Positions 35,624-44,966 of a stretch of DNA of 64,000 nt are shown piece by piece (positions within the stretch are counted from its first letter, which is position 1; each line of letters opens with the position of its first letter). The stretch is from Baaleninema simplex PCC 7105. GTDB taxonomy: Bacteria > Cyanobacteriota > Cyanobacteriia > Cyanobacteriales > Geitlerinemataceae. The stretch lies in assembly GCF_000332355.1 (NCBI RefSeq), contig NZ_KB235958.1, forward strand, positions 3,496,191 to 3,560,190, written 5' to 3'. The position numbers were made by a program, and so were the translations under genes. Under the pieces are notes generated by a model that made no database searches, was not told where the DNA came from, and worked only from the letters and a program-made list of their open reading frames with translations.

Positions 35624-37096
35624 TTGAGGCGAAAACCCGTGAGAAGAGCGCTACGAGAGAGTCCTCCCAACGAGACGCCGTGGAAAGGCGTTTGGCTGCG
35701 TTTGAGTCTCGCTGCAATGTTAGCGGGGGCTTCTAGTGCGATCGCCGGGAGCGTTTGGTTGGGAACTAAGTTAATGGTCGATCCCGACGGCCTCCACTGG
35801 CTTTCAAAACGCCTACCGACGTGGACGGATATCGCGCTCGACAGTTCCAACGCACCACAAACGCTCGACGAAATTCGCACTCGTATTCGAGCGTCGGGGC
35901 GGATTCCCGCCGAACCCGTGAGTTTGACGGCGGGATCGCTCGAGGGAGATCTTCTCTTTCCAGTATTGAAGGAGCGTCCGTCTCCCTGCGACGTTCAATG
36001 TCGCCAAATTGTAGAGCTTCAGGTTTACCAGCGGCTCTCGAACGAGAACAGCGTCGCCGATGGTTTGAATGGCGATCGCGGCTTCTACTATCTGGCCGAT
36101 CGCGTCGCCGTGAGCGGTCCTCCCGAATCCTTTGCGATCGCGCCGTTGGTGGACGCAAAATCCGTCGCCCCAGGATCGACGCGGCCGCTTCCGCTGACGA
36201 ACATCCAGCGATTGACGGAAAACGCGCCCCCAGAAGGGGTATGGCTCAACCTGATCGGCGAACGTCCGACGGGAGACACACAGCTAACTTACGGTCAAGT
36301 ATTTCTCTACAACCGCGATCGCTATCATTTGAGCTTAATGCTGCAATGGAGCAGTCCCAGCGGACAACTCCCCTACTGGCAAGATTTTACCGGTGGGGGA
36401 ACGGCGGAGTTCGTCGTCGAGCGCACGTTGGGTCTCGAACCGGATTTTGAAGTGTATCGCCTGCAACCGCGAAATTTCCTCCTCAATCCGGTACAACTAC
36501 AACCGATTTCTCTCAACGAAGCCGCCCTAGACAGCCGGACGTATAAAAACGCGCTGTTACTGGCTCGGAGTGGGTTGTGGTCTCCCGCTCAGCAGATTTT
36601 GGAGTCGATTCGTCAAGAGAGCGGGACGCGCTGGACGCCAGACGCTCAGGCGCAATTGGATACGATCGCCTTTCATGCAGACGTAACGCGTACCCAAGCT
36701 CGGGCCTCTTGGGCGAGTCCCAACCAAAAGGTGTTGGCGGCGTTGTTAGACGGCCGTTGGACGCAAGGGTTAGAAACCTTAGAAGCTCATCTCGACGGCG
36801 GTTCGGAGATGGTACAGATGCTCGCCGCCGATACGAACCGACTGTGGCGGCGCATCGACGCGGCGGTTCGGGTCAATCCGACGGACGAGGACGCGATCGT
36901 CTGGGGGGTGTTAGTTTTAGCACTCCAGCAAGATCGCCCTCGCGCGATCGCCTGGTTGCGAGAGCAAGAAAACGTTTCTCCCGAAACCTTCGAGCGATGC
37001 GTTCGTCTGTTAAATCGATTGCAGCTTGGAAACCCTCAAGTCGATGAGGTTTGGGACACGGAGGAGGACGTCACGTCTGAAGTGGAGGAGTTTTAG
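35624..37096 (+). CDS. Conserved cyanobacterial membrane-anchored protein of unknown function
   Basis: This is a protein of about 490 residues. One N-terminal membrane helix (LRLSLAAMLAGASSAIAGSVWLG at about 26-48) is followed by a large extracytoplasmic part. The C-terminal half (about 300-480) is helical and TPR-like (LLLARSGLWSPAQQIL, ALLDGRWTQGLETLEAHL, VLVLALQQDRPRAIAWLREQ) with an acidic tail. No enzyme motif was found. The start is uncertain: TTG at 35624 or GTG at 35639, neither with a convincing ribosome binding site. Confidence 0.65.
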   Translation: MRRKPVRRALRESPPNETPWKGVWLRLSLAAMLAGASSAIAGSVWLGTKLMVDPDGLHWLSKRLPTWTDIALDSSNAPQTLDEIRTRIRASGRIPAEPVSLTAGSLEGDLLFPVLKERPSPCDVQCRQIVELQVYQRLSNENSVADGLNGDRGFYYLADRVAVSGPPESFAIAPLVDAKSVAPGSTRPLPLTNIQRLTENAPPEGVWLNLIGERPTGDTQLTYGQVFLYNRDRYHLSLMLQWSSPSGQLPYWQDFTGGGTAEFVVERTLGLEPDFEVYRLQPRNFLLNPVQLQPISLNEAALDSRTYKNALLLARSGLWSPAQQILESIRQESGTRWTPDAQAQLDTIAFHADVTRTQARASWASPNQKVLAALLDGRWTQGLETLEAHLDGGSEMVQMLAADTNRLWRRIDAAVRVNPTDEDAIVWGVLVLALQQDRPRAIAWLREQENVSPETFERCVRLLNRLQLGNPQVDEVWDTEEDVTSEVEEF

Positions 37097-37337
37097 GAGA
37101 GCAGGGGAGCTTCATCAGTGAAGAGTGAAGAGGGACAAGGGAAGCTGGGAAAAACCGATCGACCGTCTTCATTACTGTTTCCCGTTCCCGATTCCCCGTT
37201 CCCTGAAGATGCGATCGAGGTCACAGAAAGACATACGTACAATCACGTAAAACCGAAATTTCGATCGCACGGGCTCCTTTCAAACTCAAGGACAATAGAA
37301 CTACCGACATCGGAGCGAGTTTATAAGGAGAGCGGTC

Positions 37338-37520
37338 GTGTCTGTAATAGATACTATTTTGGAAATCCTCCACAGCAAACAGTTGACGCCGGAACTCGAA
37401 CGTCAACTCGACGCGATGCTGTGGTCTCGAGAGTTTGACGACTTAGAACTCGCAGCGTTGCAAGAATTGGAAACCTCGCTCGTGAACGGTACGATTCGCT
37501 TGGAGTGCGGCGATCGCTGA
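37338..37520 (+). CDS. Small conserved protein (60 residues)
   Basis: A frame starting with GTG at 37338 has a strong AAGGAG ribosome binding site 12 bases upstream. The product is helical and acidic (VIDTILEILHSKQLTPELERQLDAML, in pieces; then FDDLELAALQELETSLVNG) without a membrane segment. Proteins of this kind are common as unannotated genes in cyanobacteria. No function can be given. Confidence 0.6.
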   Translation: MSVIDTILEILHSKQLTPELERQLDAMLWSREFDDLELAALQELETSLVNGTIRLECGDR

Positions 37521-37930
37521 ATTTGAGGGGATTTGCTGGAACCAAATCTATTCAGTATAATTACTTAGGCAAACTTACGCAACAATCTTTCCGTGACAAT
37601 ACGTAAATTTGCATTTCGTCATATGTCTTTACATACATAGCAAATCCTTACTATGTCTGCATTCTAGATAGTAAGGCGATTTGAATATCGTCTCGATCGC
37701 AACGAGACGAGACGTTCTGCACAAAATATTCACAATTCGATCGTTTAATTAAATTAGATCGAAAACAACCCGCCAACCCATATATAAAAGGCGGGGTGAT
37801 AAACTAGCCCGTTTGATAAAGGGCAAAATTATAATTCGGCCCGATCTTTTATAAAGGGCTGTTTTATATCATTAAGGCTTGTTGTCTCAGCCCGGACGTC
37901 CTCGTCCGGGCTTGTTTCCGTCAGAGTCGA
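37521..37930. other. Intergenic region with several hairpins
   Basis: No protein gene. From 37768 to 37915 there are successive GC-rich hairpins separated by AT-rich loops (ACCCGCC .. GGCGGGGT; GCCCGTTT .. AAAGGGC; GGCCCG .. AAAGGGCT), ending with the 37889-37912 stem. It could encode a small RNA or be the stpA 3' region. Confidence 0.4.
37889..37912. terminator. Hairpin near the stpA stop
   Basis: AGCCCGGAC / GTCCGGGCT, a 9-bp perfect stem with a 6-base loop, 18 bases beyond the stop of stpA. The T runs are short on both sides, so efficiency is uncertain. Confidence 0.5.
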
Positions 37931-39232
37931 TTAGGGAACGAGTCGGGTGCGTAACTTTTCCTGGCGGGCGTGGGCGATCGTTTGAAAAAACTCACTATAT
38001 TCGGGATGTCCGCCCGCGAAAGCAATATTGAGAATCAGGGGATCTTCGCGATCTCGGGTATCGCCAGGGCCTTCGAGAACCACGGACACCTCGTCTTGCT
38101 CTTCGATTTTGAGCGGTTTGCGGTTTTTGACCTCGCCCCCGCTGCTATCGACATAGACCACCGTATTACCCTTGTGAAACACCTGTCCGATATCTTGAAT
38201 CAGTTGTAAGAAATTGCGATCGCTCCCCCCGCGACGAACCACATAGCGATCGCCATCCCGTTCGACGGTACTGTTAACCGTATCGCCAATCCCCACTAAC
38301 ACGGGCATTTGATGAGGATCGAAGTGCGTTTTCACCAGGTCTAACAAATCTTCGTGGCGTTTGGGGGCGTTGCGAACGCTGAACTCTTCCCCGAGGGGAT
38401 ACTGTCCCGTGCGACGGTGGTAGTAGCGGTTGAGAATCGCCAGAACCCCCGCTTCTTTAATCGCCCCACGAATCATAAACTGAAAATCCGTGGTTCCCGA
38501 ATCTCCTGCTTTGGCGAAGCGAACAATTTCCAAACCGCGATCGTCTCGTCCCAAGTTGGGGGCGTAGTGAACGAAGAACGAATCCGTCAAGCCCTTGCTC
38601 GCCGCCTCTTCGAGAAGTTCTTCCATCAACTGCTGCATCGCCTGTTGCAGCACCACATAGGTTTCGGGTCGATCTTGCAGTTGTTCGTAAAAAACATTGA
38701 GGTTCGCCGTCGGCGAGGCGATGTTATCCAAAACGGCGGCGTCGATGGAGGATCGGACGCGATCGCTCTCGATGGCCTCGGGACAGTCGTGACAGAACTG
38801 TCTTAGGCGATCGGCGATGCGCTGCGGAACCGTTTGTAAAAATGCCATTTCCGCTTTGCTGACGCCGGGATGGGAAACCTGGCCGTCTCGATCTTGCCAT
38901 TGAACGCCACCGGCGGCCAAACCAGGAAGGTACAACCGCGCATCTCTCGCGTAAGACGCACTTCCAGCGGCGCGTTCGACGATACGGTTGACACCTCGCT
39001 GTCCGACGTGTTCGCCGTTCGTGAGGACGAAAAAGTGACCTTCAAAAGTTTTCGTCGCTTTGACGTAACCGAGATCGATAACGCGGGTGAGGGGGTCTTT
39101 AACGAGTCCCATACAGACACCATCGAGGTCTTGAATTACCAAGACGTTCTCGACGTTGACGAGGAGGCGAGCCAGCTTGTCTGTTTCGAGAGAAAGTGGC
39201 GTGGTGTGAAGTAAAGGGTGAGGAGATAACAT
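37931..39232 (-). CDS. stpA: Glucosylglycerol-3-phosphate phosphatase
   Basis: This 433-residue protein resembles the StpA family, which removes phosphate from glucosylglycerol phosphate in the last step of synthesis of the compatible solute glucosylglycerol. Family-like parts are VENVLVIQDLDGVCMGLVKDPL, FVLTNGEHVGQRG, GLAAGGVQWQDRDG, and TDFQFMIRGAIKEAGVLAIL. The enzyme usually works with GgpS, which is not in this window. Glucosylglycerol is the main osmolyte of moderately halotolerant cyanobacteria, so the gene points to a saline or brackish habitat. Confidence 0.88.
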   Translation of the reverse strand: MLSPHPLLHTTPLSLETDKLARLLVNVENVLVIQDLDGVCMGLVKDPLTRVIDLGYVKATKTFEGHFFVLTNGEHVGQRGVNRIVERAAGSASYARDARLYLPGLAAGGVQWQDRDGQVSHPGVSKAEMAFLQTVPQRIADRLRQFCHDCPEAIESDRVRSSIDAAVLDNIASPTANLNVFYEQLQDRPETYVVLQQAMQQLMEELLEEAASKGLTDSFFVHYAPNLGRDDRGLEIVRFAKAGDSGTTDFQFMIRGAIKEAGVLAILNRYYHRRTGQYPLGEEFSVRNAPKRHEDLLDLVKTHFDPHQMPVLVGIGDTVNSTVERDGDRYVVRRGGSDRNFLQLIQDIGQVFHKGNTVVYVDSSGGEVKNRKPLKIEEQDEVSVVLEGPGDTRDREDPLILNIAFAGGHPEYSEFFQTIAHARQEKLRTRLVP

Positions 39233-39773
39233 GAACAGTGTGTTTGAGCGATTCTAGCGATACAGAGAACAACCGAGACTAAGGCAATTGTACGAGGTTG
39301 TCGGACGGCGGTGAAGTCGCGCTCCGTTGGGGTTGGTCTGACATGACTCGAGAGAGGGGCGTTTTAAGGAGTTCGATCGACGACTTCCAATCGCGATATT
39401 TTTTAGAGTTGGATATATTTTTTATTAAAATTTACGTTAACATTATGCTTTTGATTTGGGTCTTATGAAGTGGAGTTCATAAGCTAATTTTATACGGAAG
39501 TCAAATTTCAAGCATCGGTTTCTCTCAACTCTGCATCCCCCCAACCCGCATTCCCAAGAGGGGGGTTGGGGGGATAGAGGGACTTGTCAGATTAGGCAAA
39601 ACCAGTATTTGAGATTCGGCTTCCGTATTACGATCTACACCATTTGTAGGGTGGGCAATGCCCACCGACCTCTCCATTTAGTGTAATTTTGGTCGAACTG
39701 CGTAAGTCCTAGTAGGTTTAGAGAAATTGGGAGTGTTGGGTTTCGCTTTTCTCCACCCAACCTACAGTTTTTT
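39233..39773. other. Intergenic region rich in cyanobacterial hairpin repeats
   Basis: Three separate inverted repeats are present: CCCCCCAACCC / GGGTTGGGGGG (39537-39573), GGTGGGCA / TGCCCACC (39650-39666), and GTTGGGT / ACCCAAC (39735-39761, extended by GTAGG / CCTAC). These are the common dispersed palindromes of cyanobacterial genomes. No gene. Confidence 0.65.
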
Positions 39774-40904
39774 TTAAGGATTTAGCGGTTTTTCGTAAAC
39801 GCGATAGGTTTTAAAAATTGTACCGCCCGAGGCTTCTGTGATTTTACGAGATGGGTAGTTATCTTCCCAAATCCAAGAAAGTTCAGCCCGTTTGTAACCG
39901 CTTTTTTGTCCGCCTTGCATCGCCAGATAGACTAACGCCAGCGGTACCATTTTACGTCGAAACTCCGGCAGGGCGCAGAGGGTAATCATCCGCGCGCGAT
40001 CGATCTGTCGGCGGTACCACAAAAACTTAAGGATTCCCCACCAATTCAACTGTCCGTTAACGTGTTTTAGAGCGATGTTGTAATCGGGTAATCCCATAAA
40101 AAAGCCCACCATTTCCCCGTCGTATTCAGCAATAGGAAAAATGGCAGGATCGACGAGAGTTTTAAGTTGTTGAGCTTCTTCAAAAAACTCTTCTTCACTG
40201 CGAGGAGAGGAACTCCAATTGTTAGAAAAGGCTTGAGTAAAAAGCTGATAAATCTTGCGAACGTCGCGATCGAACCCTTCTCCTTTAAGATTCACCGGAC
40301 GGAACGTCACCCCTGCTTTCAAGGCCACCCGATAGGCTTTCTCGAACTTATCCGACAACGGTTCCATCGGAAAGTCGTAGGCGTAAGCGTCCTTGGCCTT
40401 GACCCATCCTTCCCGTTCTAGTAACTGTGGGTAGTACGGGGGATTGTAAGGCATCATCAGCATCGGCGGCGAGTCGAACCCATCTACGAGAAACAGACAA
40501 CTGTTGTGAGTAGACAAATTTATCGGACCGCGAACGGTTGTCGCGCCGCGATCGCGCAACCAAGACGAGGCCGCCTCGAGGAGCGATCGCCCCACCTCTG
40601 CATCGTCGATACATTCAAAATAGCCGAACAGTCCGATATTTCGGCTTTCTCGTTCGATCAGGCGGCGGTTGAGGGCAGCTACGATCCGGCCGACGGTGCG
40701 ATCGCTCTCGTCGATCGCCAAAAATGCTTGAAATTCCCCGTACTGAAGAAACGGATTGTCTTCAGAGGGGGACAGTTGCGAGGCGATCGACACGCGAATC
40801 GGTTCGACCCAATGGCGATCGCCTGCGTACACCAAGCGAGACACGTCGAGAAACCGACGCAACTCTGCCGCTGTCGTCACAGGTTGGATGGTAACTGCCC
40901 CCAT
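39774..40904 (-). CDS. GNAT-fold acyltransferase-like protein
   Basis: This 376-residue protein belongs to a large GNAT-like family with the pattern LVYAGDRHWVEP, VGRIVAALN, IGLFGYFECIDD, LRDRGATTVRGPINLSTHN, GFDSPPMLMMPYNPPYYPQLLE and KAKDAYAYDF. The bacterial ceramide synthase of Caulobacter is, as far as I recall, a GNAT-fold protein of this kind and size. The gene starts 5 bases after the stop of the oxoamine synthase gene, so the two are one operon. Its acyl donor and acceptor are unknown; N-acylation of a long-chain base is the inferred role. Confidence 0.7.
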   Translation of the reverse strand: MGAVTIQPVTTAAELRRFLDVSRLVYAGDRHWVEPIRVSIASQLSPSEDNPFLQYGEFQAFLAIDESDRTVGRIVAALNRRLIERESRNIGLFGYFECIDDAEVGRSLLEAASSWLRDRGATTVRGPINLSTHNSCLFLVDGFDSPPMLMMPYNPPYYPQLLEREGWVKAKDAYAYDFPMEPLSDKFEKAYRVALKAGVTFRPVNLKGEGFDRDVRKIYQLFTQAFSNNWSSSPRSEEEFFEEAQQLKTLVDPAIFPIAEYDGEMVGFFMGLPDYNIALKHVNGQLNWWGILKFLWYRRQIDRARMITLCALPEFRRKMVPLALVYLAMQGGQKSGYKRAELSWIWEDNYPSRKITEASGGTIFKTYRVYEKPLNP

Positions 40905-40909
40905 AAGCC

Positions 40910-42196
40910 TTACGCGCTTACCGTTGCCGTCGAAGAGACCATTGCCTCGCGAGTTTCCACCATCGCATCGACCAAGCGATCCATTTCCTCCTTCGTATGG
41001 AGGGCGTTAGCGGTAATCCGCAGGCGAGGTTTAGCGATGAACCAAATCGGCGAAATCCAAATTCCGTGACGGTCCATCATGTGGCGGGCGAAATACTTCG
41101 GATTGATGTCCGGGGGCAAGATTACCGGAATCACGTTCGTTTCGCCAATGACCTCGAATCCTCGTTCCACCAAACGCGATCGCAAATACCGGGTGTTGGC
41201 TTGCAGCGTTTGCACCAACATGGGATTTTTACGAACTTGACGAATACTTTCCAAAGCGGCCGCCGTCGTCGGAGCCGGAAGCGAAATCGTCCCGATCGAG
41301 GTAGGAGACACCGTTAGCAGGTCGTTGAGTTCGGGACTCGGGCTGCTGAGGGCAGCACCAGCGGATGCCGCGAATTTCGAGAAAGTCGTCATGATGACGG
41401 GAGCTATTCCGCGATCGATCGCGTCTTGCGGAGAGATACCGTAATACTCGTAAATCCCGCGTCCCGTCGGCCCGATCGCGCCGCTGGCGTGGGCTTCGTC
41501 CATCACGATAACACTACCGGGGTAGTTCTCCATCACATCGAGATACTCCGGCAGGGGAGTAATATCGCCGTCCATCGAGAACACCGCATCGGAAATCAGC
41601 ATAATGCGATCGTCGGGTTTGGCGTAGCGTCGCAACTTCCGCGCCAAATCGTTCGTGTCGTTATGGCGATAGGCTTTCACGCGCACGTTGGGACTGTGGC
41701 TGAACGCTTTCCCCGAGCGGTTGTTGGCATGGGTAATCGCCGAAATAATGCAACCGTGGTTGAGAACGTCGCTCAGAATCAGGGTTTCCCGGGTGTGTCG
41801 GAATCCGGGAACGTTAATCGCCAGGTGACAGAAGGCATCCATCAACGCTTGCAAGGCCATCCACGCATTCAAAAACAGGTGCGTGTGGGGTAAGTGTTTG
41901 AACTCCGAAACTTCCCGCTCCAGTTGGCGGTGTAGATCGATGCGACCGCTCAACGCTTCACAGGAACTGTTCGAGGTTCCGTACTGCTCGATGGCGGCGA
42001 TCGCCGCCTGCTTCACCTCGGGATTTTGAACTAAGCCGAGTACGTCGTTCGTGCAAAAGGTTAAAACCGTCAACCGTCGTCCGCTGACTGGCTCTTCAAT
42101 GTCAACGAGATTCCCGCGCTTGCCATGACAGATATACTCATCGGGATACAACCCGTGTGCGTGTACCTTTGGCACGTATTCTTTAATAACTTGCAC
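40910..42196 (-). CDS. Alpha-oxoamine synthase (PLP-dependent, SPT/AONS/KBL-like)
   Basis: This is a 428-residue PLP enzyme of the alpha-oxoamine synthase family, which condenses an amino acid with an acyl thioester. Motifs: YGTSNSSCEALSGRIDLHRQ, LFLNAWMALQALMDAF, LSDVLNHGCIISAI, ISDAVFSMDGDITPL, VIVMDEAHASGAIGPTGRG (PLP-binding Asp233) and TTFSKFAASAG (PLP Lys274). Family members include serine palmitoyltransferase, biotin BioF and 2-amino-3-ketobutyrate ligase. There are no biotin or Thr-degradation neighbours; a GNAT gene follows after 5 bases and a Rieske oxygenase lies upstream on the same strand. The substrate is unproven. Confidence 0.85.
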   Translation of the reverse strand: MQVIKEYVPKVHAHGLYPDEYICHGKRGNLVDIEEPVSGRRLTVLTFCTNDVLGLVQNPEVKQAAIAAIEQYGTSNSSCEALSGRIDLHRQLEREVSEFKHLPHTHLFLNAWMALQALMDAFCHLAINVPGFRHTRETLILSDVLNHGCIISAITHANNRSGKAFSHSPNVRVKAYRHNDTNDLARKLRRYAKPDDRIMLISDAVFSMDGDITPLPEYLDVMENYPGSVIVMDEAHASGAIGPTGRGIYEYYGISPQDAIDRGIAPVIMTTFSKFAASAGAALSSPSPELNDLLTVSPTSIGTISLPAPTTAAALESIRQVRKNPMLVQTLQANTRYLRSRLVERGFEVIGETNVIPVILPPDINPKYFARHMMDRHGIWISPIWFIAKPRLRITANALHTKEEMDRLVDAMVETREAMVSSTATVSA

Positions 42197-42393
42197 TAGC
42201 TTTCTCCCCTCACCGTTTGTCTAGATAGTTGATAGGCTGCGGTTTCAACATCTCAGTGTAATTTCCGTTCTGAAGATACCTGTTCTGTAGGTTGACAGGC
42301 AAGATTGCTGTCACGCCGCCGCGATCGCGAAATCGATCTGACCTTTAGAATAAAAAGTTTGTGTCGATCGCGCTAGTGACAGCCAGCACGGGG

Positions 42394-43485
42394 CTAGTCA
42401 GTCTCGGAGGTTTTTTCCTCCTGACTGCCGTTCTCGCCCGAACCCACCCAAACGCGATCGTATTGCGCGACGATCGTTCGTTGCAGGGCGATAATGGCGG
42501 GGTTAACCTCCACGTAGCGCCGTTGCGGGTTCGCCGAATAGTTACGCTGTTCACTTTCCATCATACCGATATCTTGGTTGAGAAATCGTTGGAACAGCAC
42601 CTTTTCGATAAATAACGTCAGCGGAGTTTTCAGAGGGTTGAGAATCCAGTCGGGAAGGCGAACTTTCAGAAAAAACAGCGCAAACGACCGAGTTTCCGTC
42701 GGGCTGACGGGCAAGCGCATCAGATGGATCGACGAAATCCCTTCGAGGGTACTGTAATAGTGAGGGTAGCGATAGCGCACGGAAATCGTCCGGGTCGTGA
42801 CTTCGTCAGCGCTGTCAGTCAGCCCCAAAAATTTCGCCATCTGTCCTTTGTAGGACACGCGATAACTGGCACACACACTGTCTTCGTCCTGTTTGAGATC
42901 CAGTAGAACCGGATCGAACCAGCCTTGGAGTTCTTCGTGAAGGAAGCCGTGGAACACATCCATCGCGTTTTCGTTCGCGATGGAAAAATGGGCGTGAAAG
43001 TGTCCCGTAATCGGTACCATCAACCAATCGTCGTTACCATATTCGGGAACCTCTGGCGGATCGCAGCGGTGAGCGAGTTCGGGATTTCCTGGAAACACCC
43101 AAGCAATACCGTACTGTTCGCGCACCGGATAACTTCGCGCTTTAGCGCAGGGAAGCTTGCTGTTGGGAGGAAAATAGGGAATGTTAACGCATTCGCCGTC
43201 TCCGTTAAACTCCCACCCGTGATACGGACACAGCAAATGACGACCCGAAACTTTTCCGTGGTGGAGTTCGACACCTTTATGAGGACAGGCATCTTCGAGC
43301 GCGTACAGTTGACCAGATTCGTCTCGGTACACCGCCATCGGTTGTTGCCATACCGTTACGGCTTTCACCTGACCGGTTTTAAACCGCTTCGACCAACCGA
43401 GGGGATACCAGTGGTCGGGGTTAATCCCGACGTCGCGCACTCGGTTTTGCACCGTCTGACCGCTTAAGGTCGTCGCCAATTTCAT
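42394..43485 (-). CDS. Rieske non-heme iron oxygenase (PaO/Lls1-like)
   Basis: This 363-residue protein is the alpha subunit of a Rieske oxygenase. The [2Fe-2S] site reads CPHKGVELHHGKVSGRHLLC then PYHGW (Cys67, His69, Cys86, His89). The mononuclear iron site is in NENAMDVFHGFLHEEL (His179, His183, with a downstream Asp). It resembles cyanobacterial pheophorbide-a-oxygenase/Lls1-type enzymes, some with a C-terminal membrane segment; here a hydrophobic stretch lies near 285-305 (LNPLKTPLTLFIEKVL). It lies 197 bases upstream of the oxoamine synthase on the same strand, so a shared pathway is possible but not shown. Confidence 0.85.
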   Translation of the reverse strand: MKLATTLSGQTVQNRVRDVGINPDHWYPLGWSKRFKTGQVKAVTVWQQPMAVYRDESGQLYALEDACPHKGVELHHGKVSGRHLLCPYHGWEFNGDGECVNIPYFPPNSKLPCAKARSYPVREQYGIAWVFPGNPELAHRCDPPEVPEYGNDDWLMVPITGHFHAHFSIANENAMDVFHGFLHEELQGWFDPVLLDLKQDEDSVCASYRVSYKGQMAKFLGLTDSADEVTTRTISVRYRYPHYYSTLEGISSIHLMRLPVSPTETRSFALFFLKVRLPDWILNPLKTPLTLFIEKVLFQRFLNQDIGMMESEQRNYSANPQRRYVEVNPAIIALQRTIVAQYDRVWVGSGENGSQEEKTSETD

Positions 43486-43596
43486 CTATGTTTCCTCCTG
43501 AAGATGTGGGACGCCAACACCCCAAGTTTCGATCGTACCAGAGCGATCGAGTATGTCATCATACTGGAGTTCTAGAAGTTTTCAAATTTAGCGCTT

Positions 43597-44769
43597 ATGC
43601 ACGCAAAGTTACGCCCAGAGTGGTTTAAGTTGTCCGTGGTGCTGGCGGGAGGATCGCTGACGACCATGTCTGGCGGCGTCATCGCCCCAGTTCTCCCCGA
43701 TGTCATGGCACAACTCGAGATCGATGTGGCTCTGGGCGGCGTGTTGGGCAGCTTTCACTGTTTGACGCTGGCTCTGTTCAGTCCGCTGTTAGGACTGCTG
43801 GCGGATAGGTTCGGACCGTCCCGAGTTCTCATACCGTCACTTTTGTTTTACGGCGTGTTTGGTGTAGCGGGTGCTTGGATGACGGGGTTTTGGTCGTTGC
43901 TGGCGACGCGCGGTCTCCTCGGCGTGGCTTGTGGGGGGTTGGCCGCTTCCTGTTTGGGGGTGCTGGGGCGGATGTACGAGGGTGAAGCTCGCACCCGCAT
44001 CCTCGGTGTAGCCACGGCAGTTTTGACTCTGACGGGTATTGTGTATCCGCTTCTCGGCGGCGTCGCGGGTAACGAAAACTGGCGATATGCCTTTTATCTC
44101 AACGGTATTGCATTTTCCTTGACAATTTGGGCAATTTATGTATTTGGGAAAAAGGTTCTCTCGCCGAAGTCGCAAGCCTCGAGGCCGTTGGGGGGTCAGT
44201 TGTTCGATTTGTTGCTACGTCCGAGAACGATGCGGTTATTACTGACGATGGGTTTGTCGTCGATCGCGATGTACGCAGTGGTGATTTACGCGCCGATTTA
44301 TCTCGATCGCGTGTTGGGGTTGAGTCCGAGTCTCAACGGCTTGGTGTTAGCTGCCCGCGCCCTCGGTGCTGCTGCGATTTCGGCGTTCGGTGCCAAGCCA
44401 CTCGCCAAACTCATCGGACTCGATCGCTCGACAGCGTTAGGATTCGGTTTGATGGCGGTCACGTTAGCCTCGATTCCCTGGATCGATGACTTTTGGGGAA
44501 CGATCGTCGCCGCCACTATCTTCGGTGTGGGTTTCGGTTTAGTCCTCCCCAACCTTTACAATGCCCTGGCCAACGTTTCCCCCTTCGAGTTAAAATCCAG
44601 TGTTCTCGCAGTAGGAACGGGGGTCAGTTTTCTCGGTCAGTTCGCCTCTCCAATTATCTTAGGTGTCGTTCTCGATCGCTCTAGCTTGGAAATCGTCTTT
44701 TACACCGCCGCCGTTTTGACCGTTTCTGCAAGCTTTCTCTTGTTCGCTCCCGTGGGGATTCGGAGTTGA
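43597..44769 (+). CDS. MFS transporter
   Basis: This 390-residue membrane protein has about 12 helices. The first loop motif GLLADRFGPSRVLIP, the helix-4 region TRGLLGVACGGLAASCLGVLGRM and a middle loop with SQASRPLG are typical of the major facilitator superfamily. The most similar known members are drug or metabolite exporters. It is divergent from the Rieske gene, with 111 bases between the starts, so it may export the product of that cluster; this is speculative. Confidence 0.9.
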   Translation: MHAKLRPEWFKLSVVLAGGSLTTMSGGVIAPVLPDVMAQLEIDVALGGVLGSFHCLTLALFSPLLGLLADRFGPSRVLIPSLLFYGVFGVAGAWMTGFWSLLATRGLLGVACGGLAASCLGVLGRMYEGEARTRILGVATAVLTLTGIVYPLLGGVAGNENWRYAFYLNGIAFSLTIWAIYVFGKKVLSPKSQASRPLGGQLFDLLLRPRTMRLLLTMGLSSIAMYAVVIYAPIYLDRVLGLSPSLNGLVLAARALGAAAISAFGAKPLAKLIGLDRSTALGFGLMAVTLASIPWIDDFWGTIVAATIFGVGFGLVLPNLYNALANVSPFELKSSVLAVGTGVSFLGQFASPIILGVVLDRSSLEIVFYTAAVLTVSASFLLFAPVGIRS

Positions 44770-44777
44770 GGAGGCTT

Positions 44778-44830
44778 TTTACAGTCGCCAGTCGCCAGTC
44801 ACCCGTCACCCGTGAGGTGATGAGGAGATG
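44778..44830. repeat. Short tandem repeats after the MFS gene
   Basis: Repeated CAGTCGC / CAGTCACCCGTCACCCGT heptamer-like units, followed by a purine-rich GAGGTGATGAGGAGATG run. One of several such short arrays in the window. Confidence 0.65.
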
Positions 44831-44870
44831 AAACGGACTGCTCGTCTGGGCCGTTTCTCTAATTGAGCGT

Positions 44871-44923
44871 CACACGAAAAACCCTGGAGCTTTGGCGAAG
44901 TCAACCCTAGAGTTTTTCGTGTG
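44871..44923. terminator. Bidirectional hairpin between convergent genes
   Basis: CACACGAAAAAC pairs with GTTTTTCGTGTG (12 bp) across a 29-base loop. It lies between the convergent MFS and pentapeptide-repeat genes. Confidence 0.6.
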
Positions 44924-44966
44924 GCTGTGGCGATCGCGCGGGTTTCGCCGCCTCGAACATCGGCTG

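Noticed and set aside
40910..43485. Resemblance to saxitoxin genes (oxoamine synthase, GNAT, Rieske)
   Set aside because: SxtA is a single multidomain protein with a different GNAT domain, and no other sxt-type genes are here; the GNAT protein belongs to another family.
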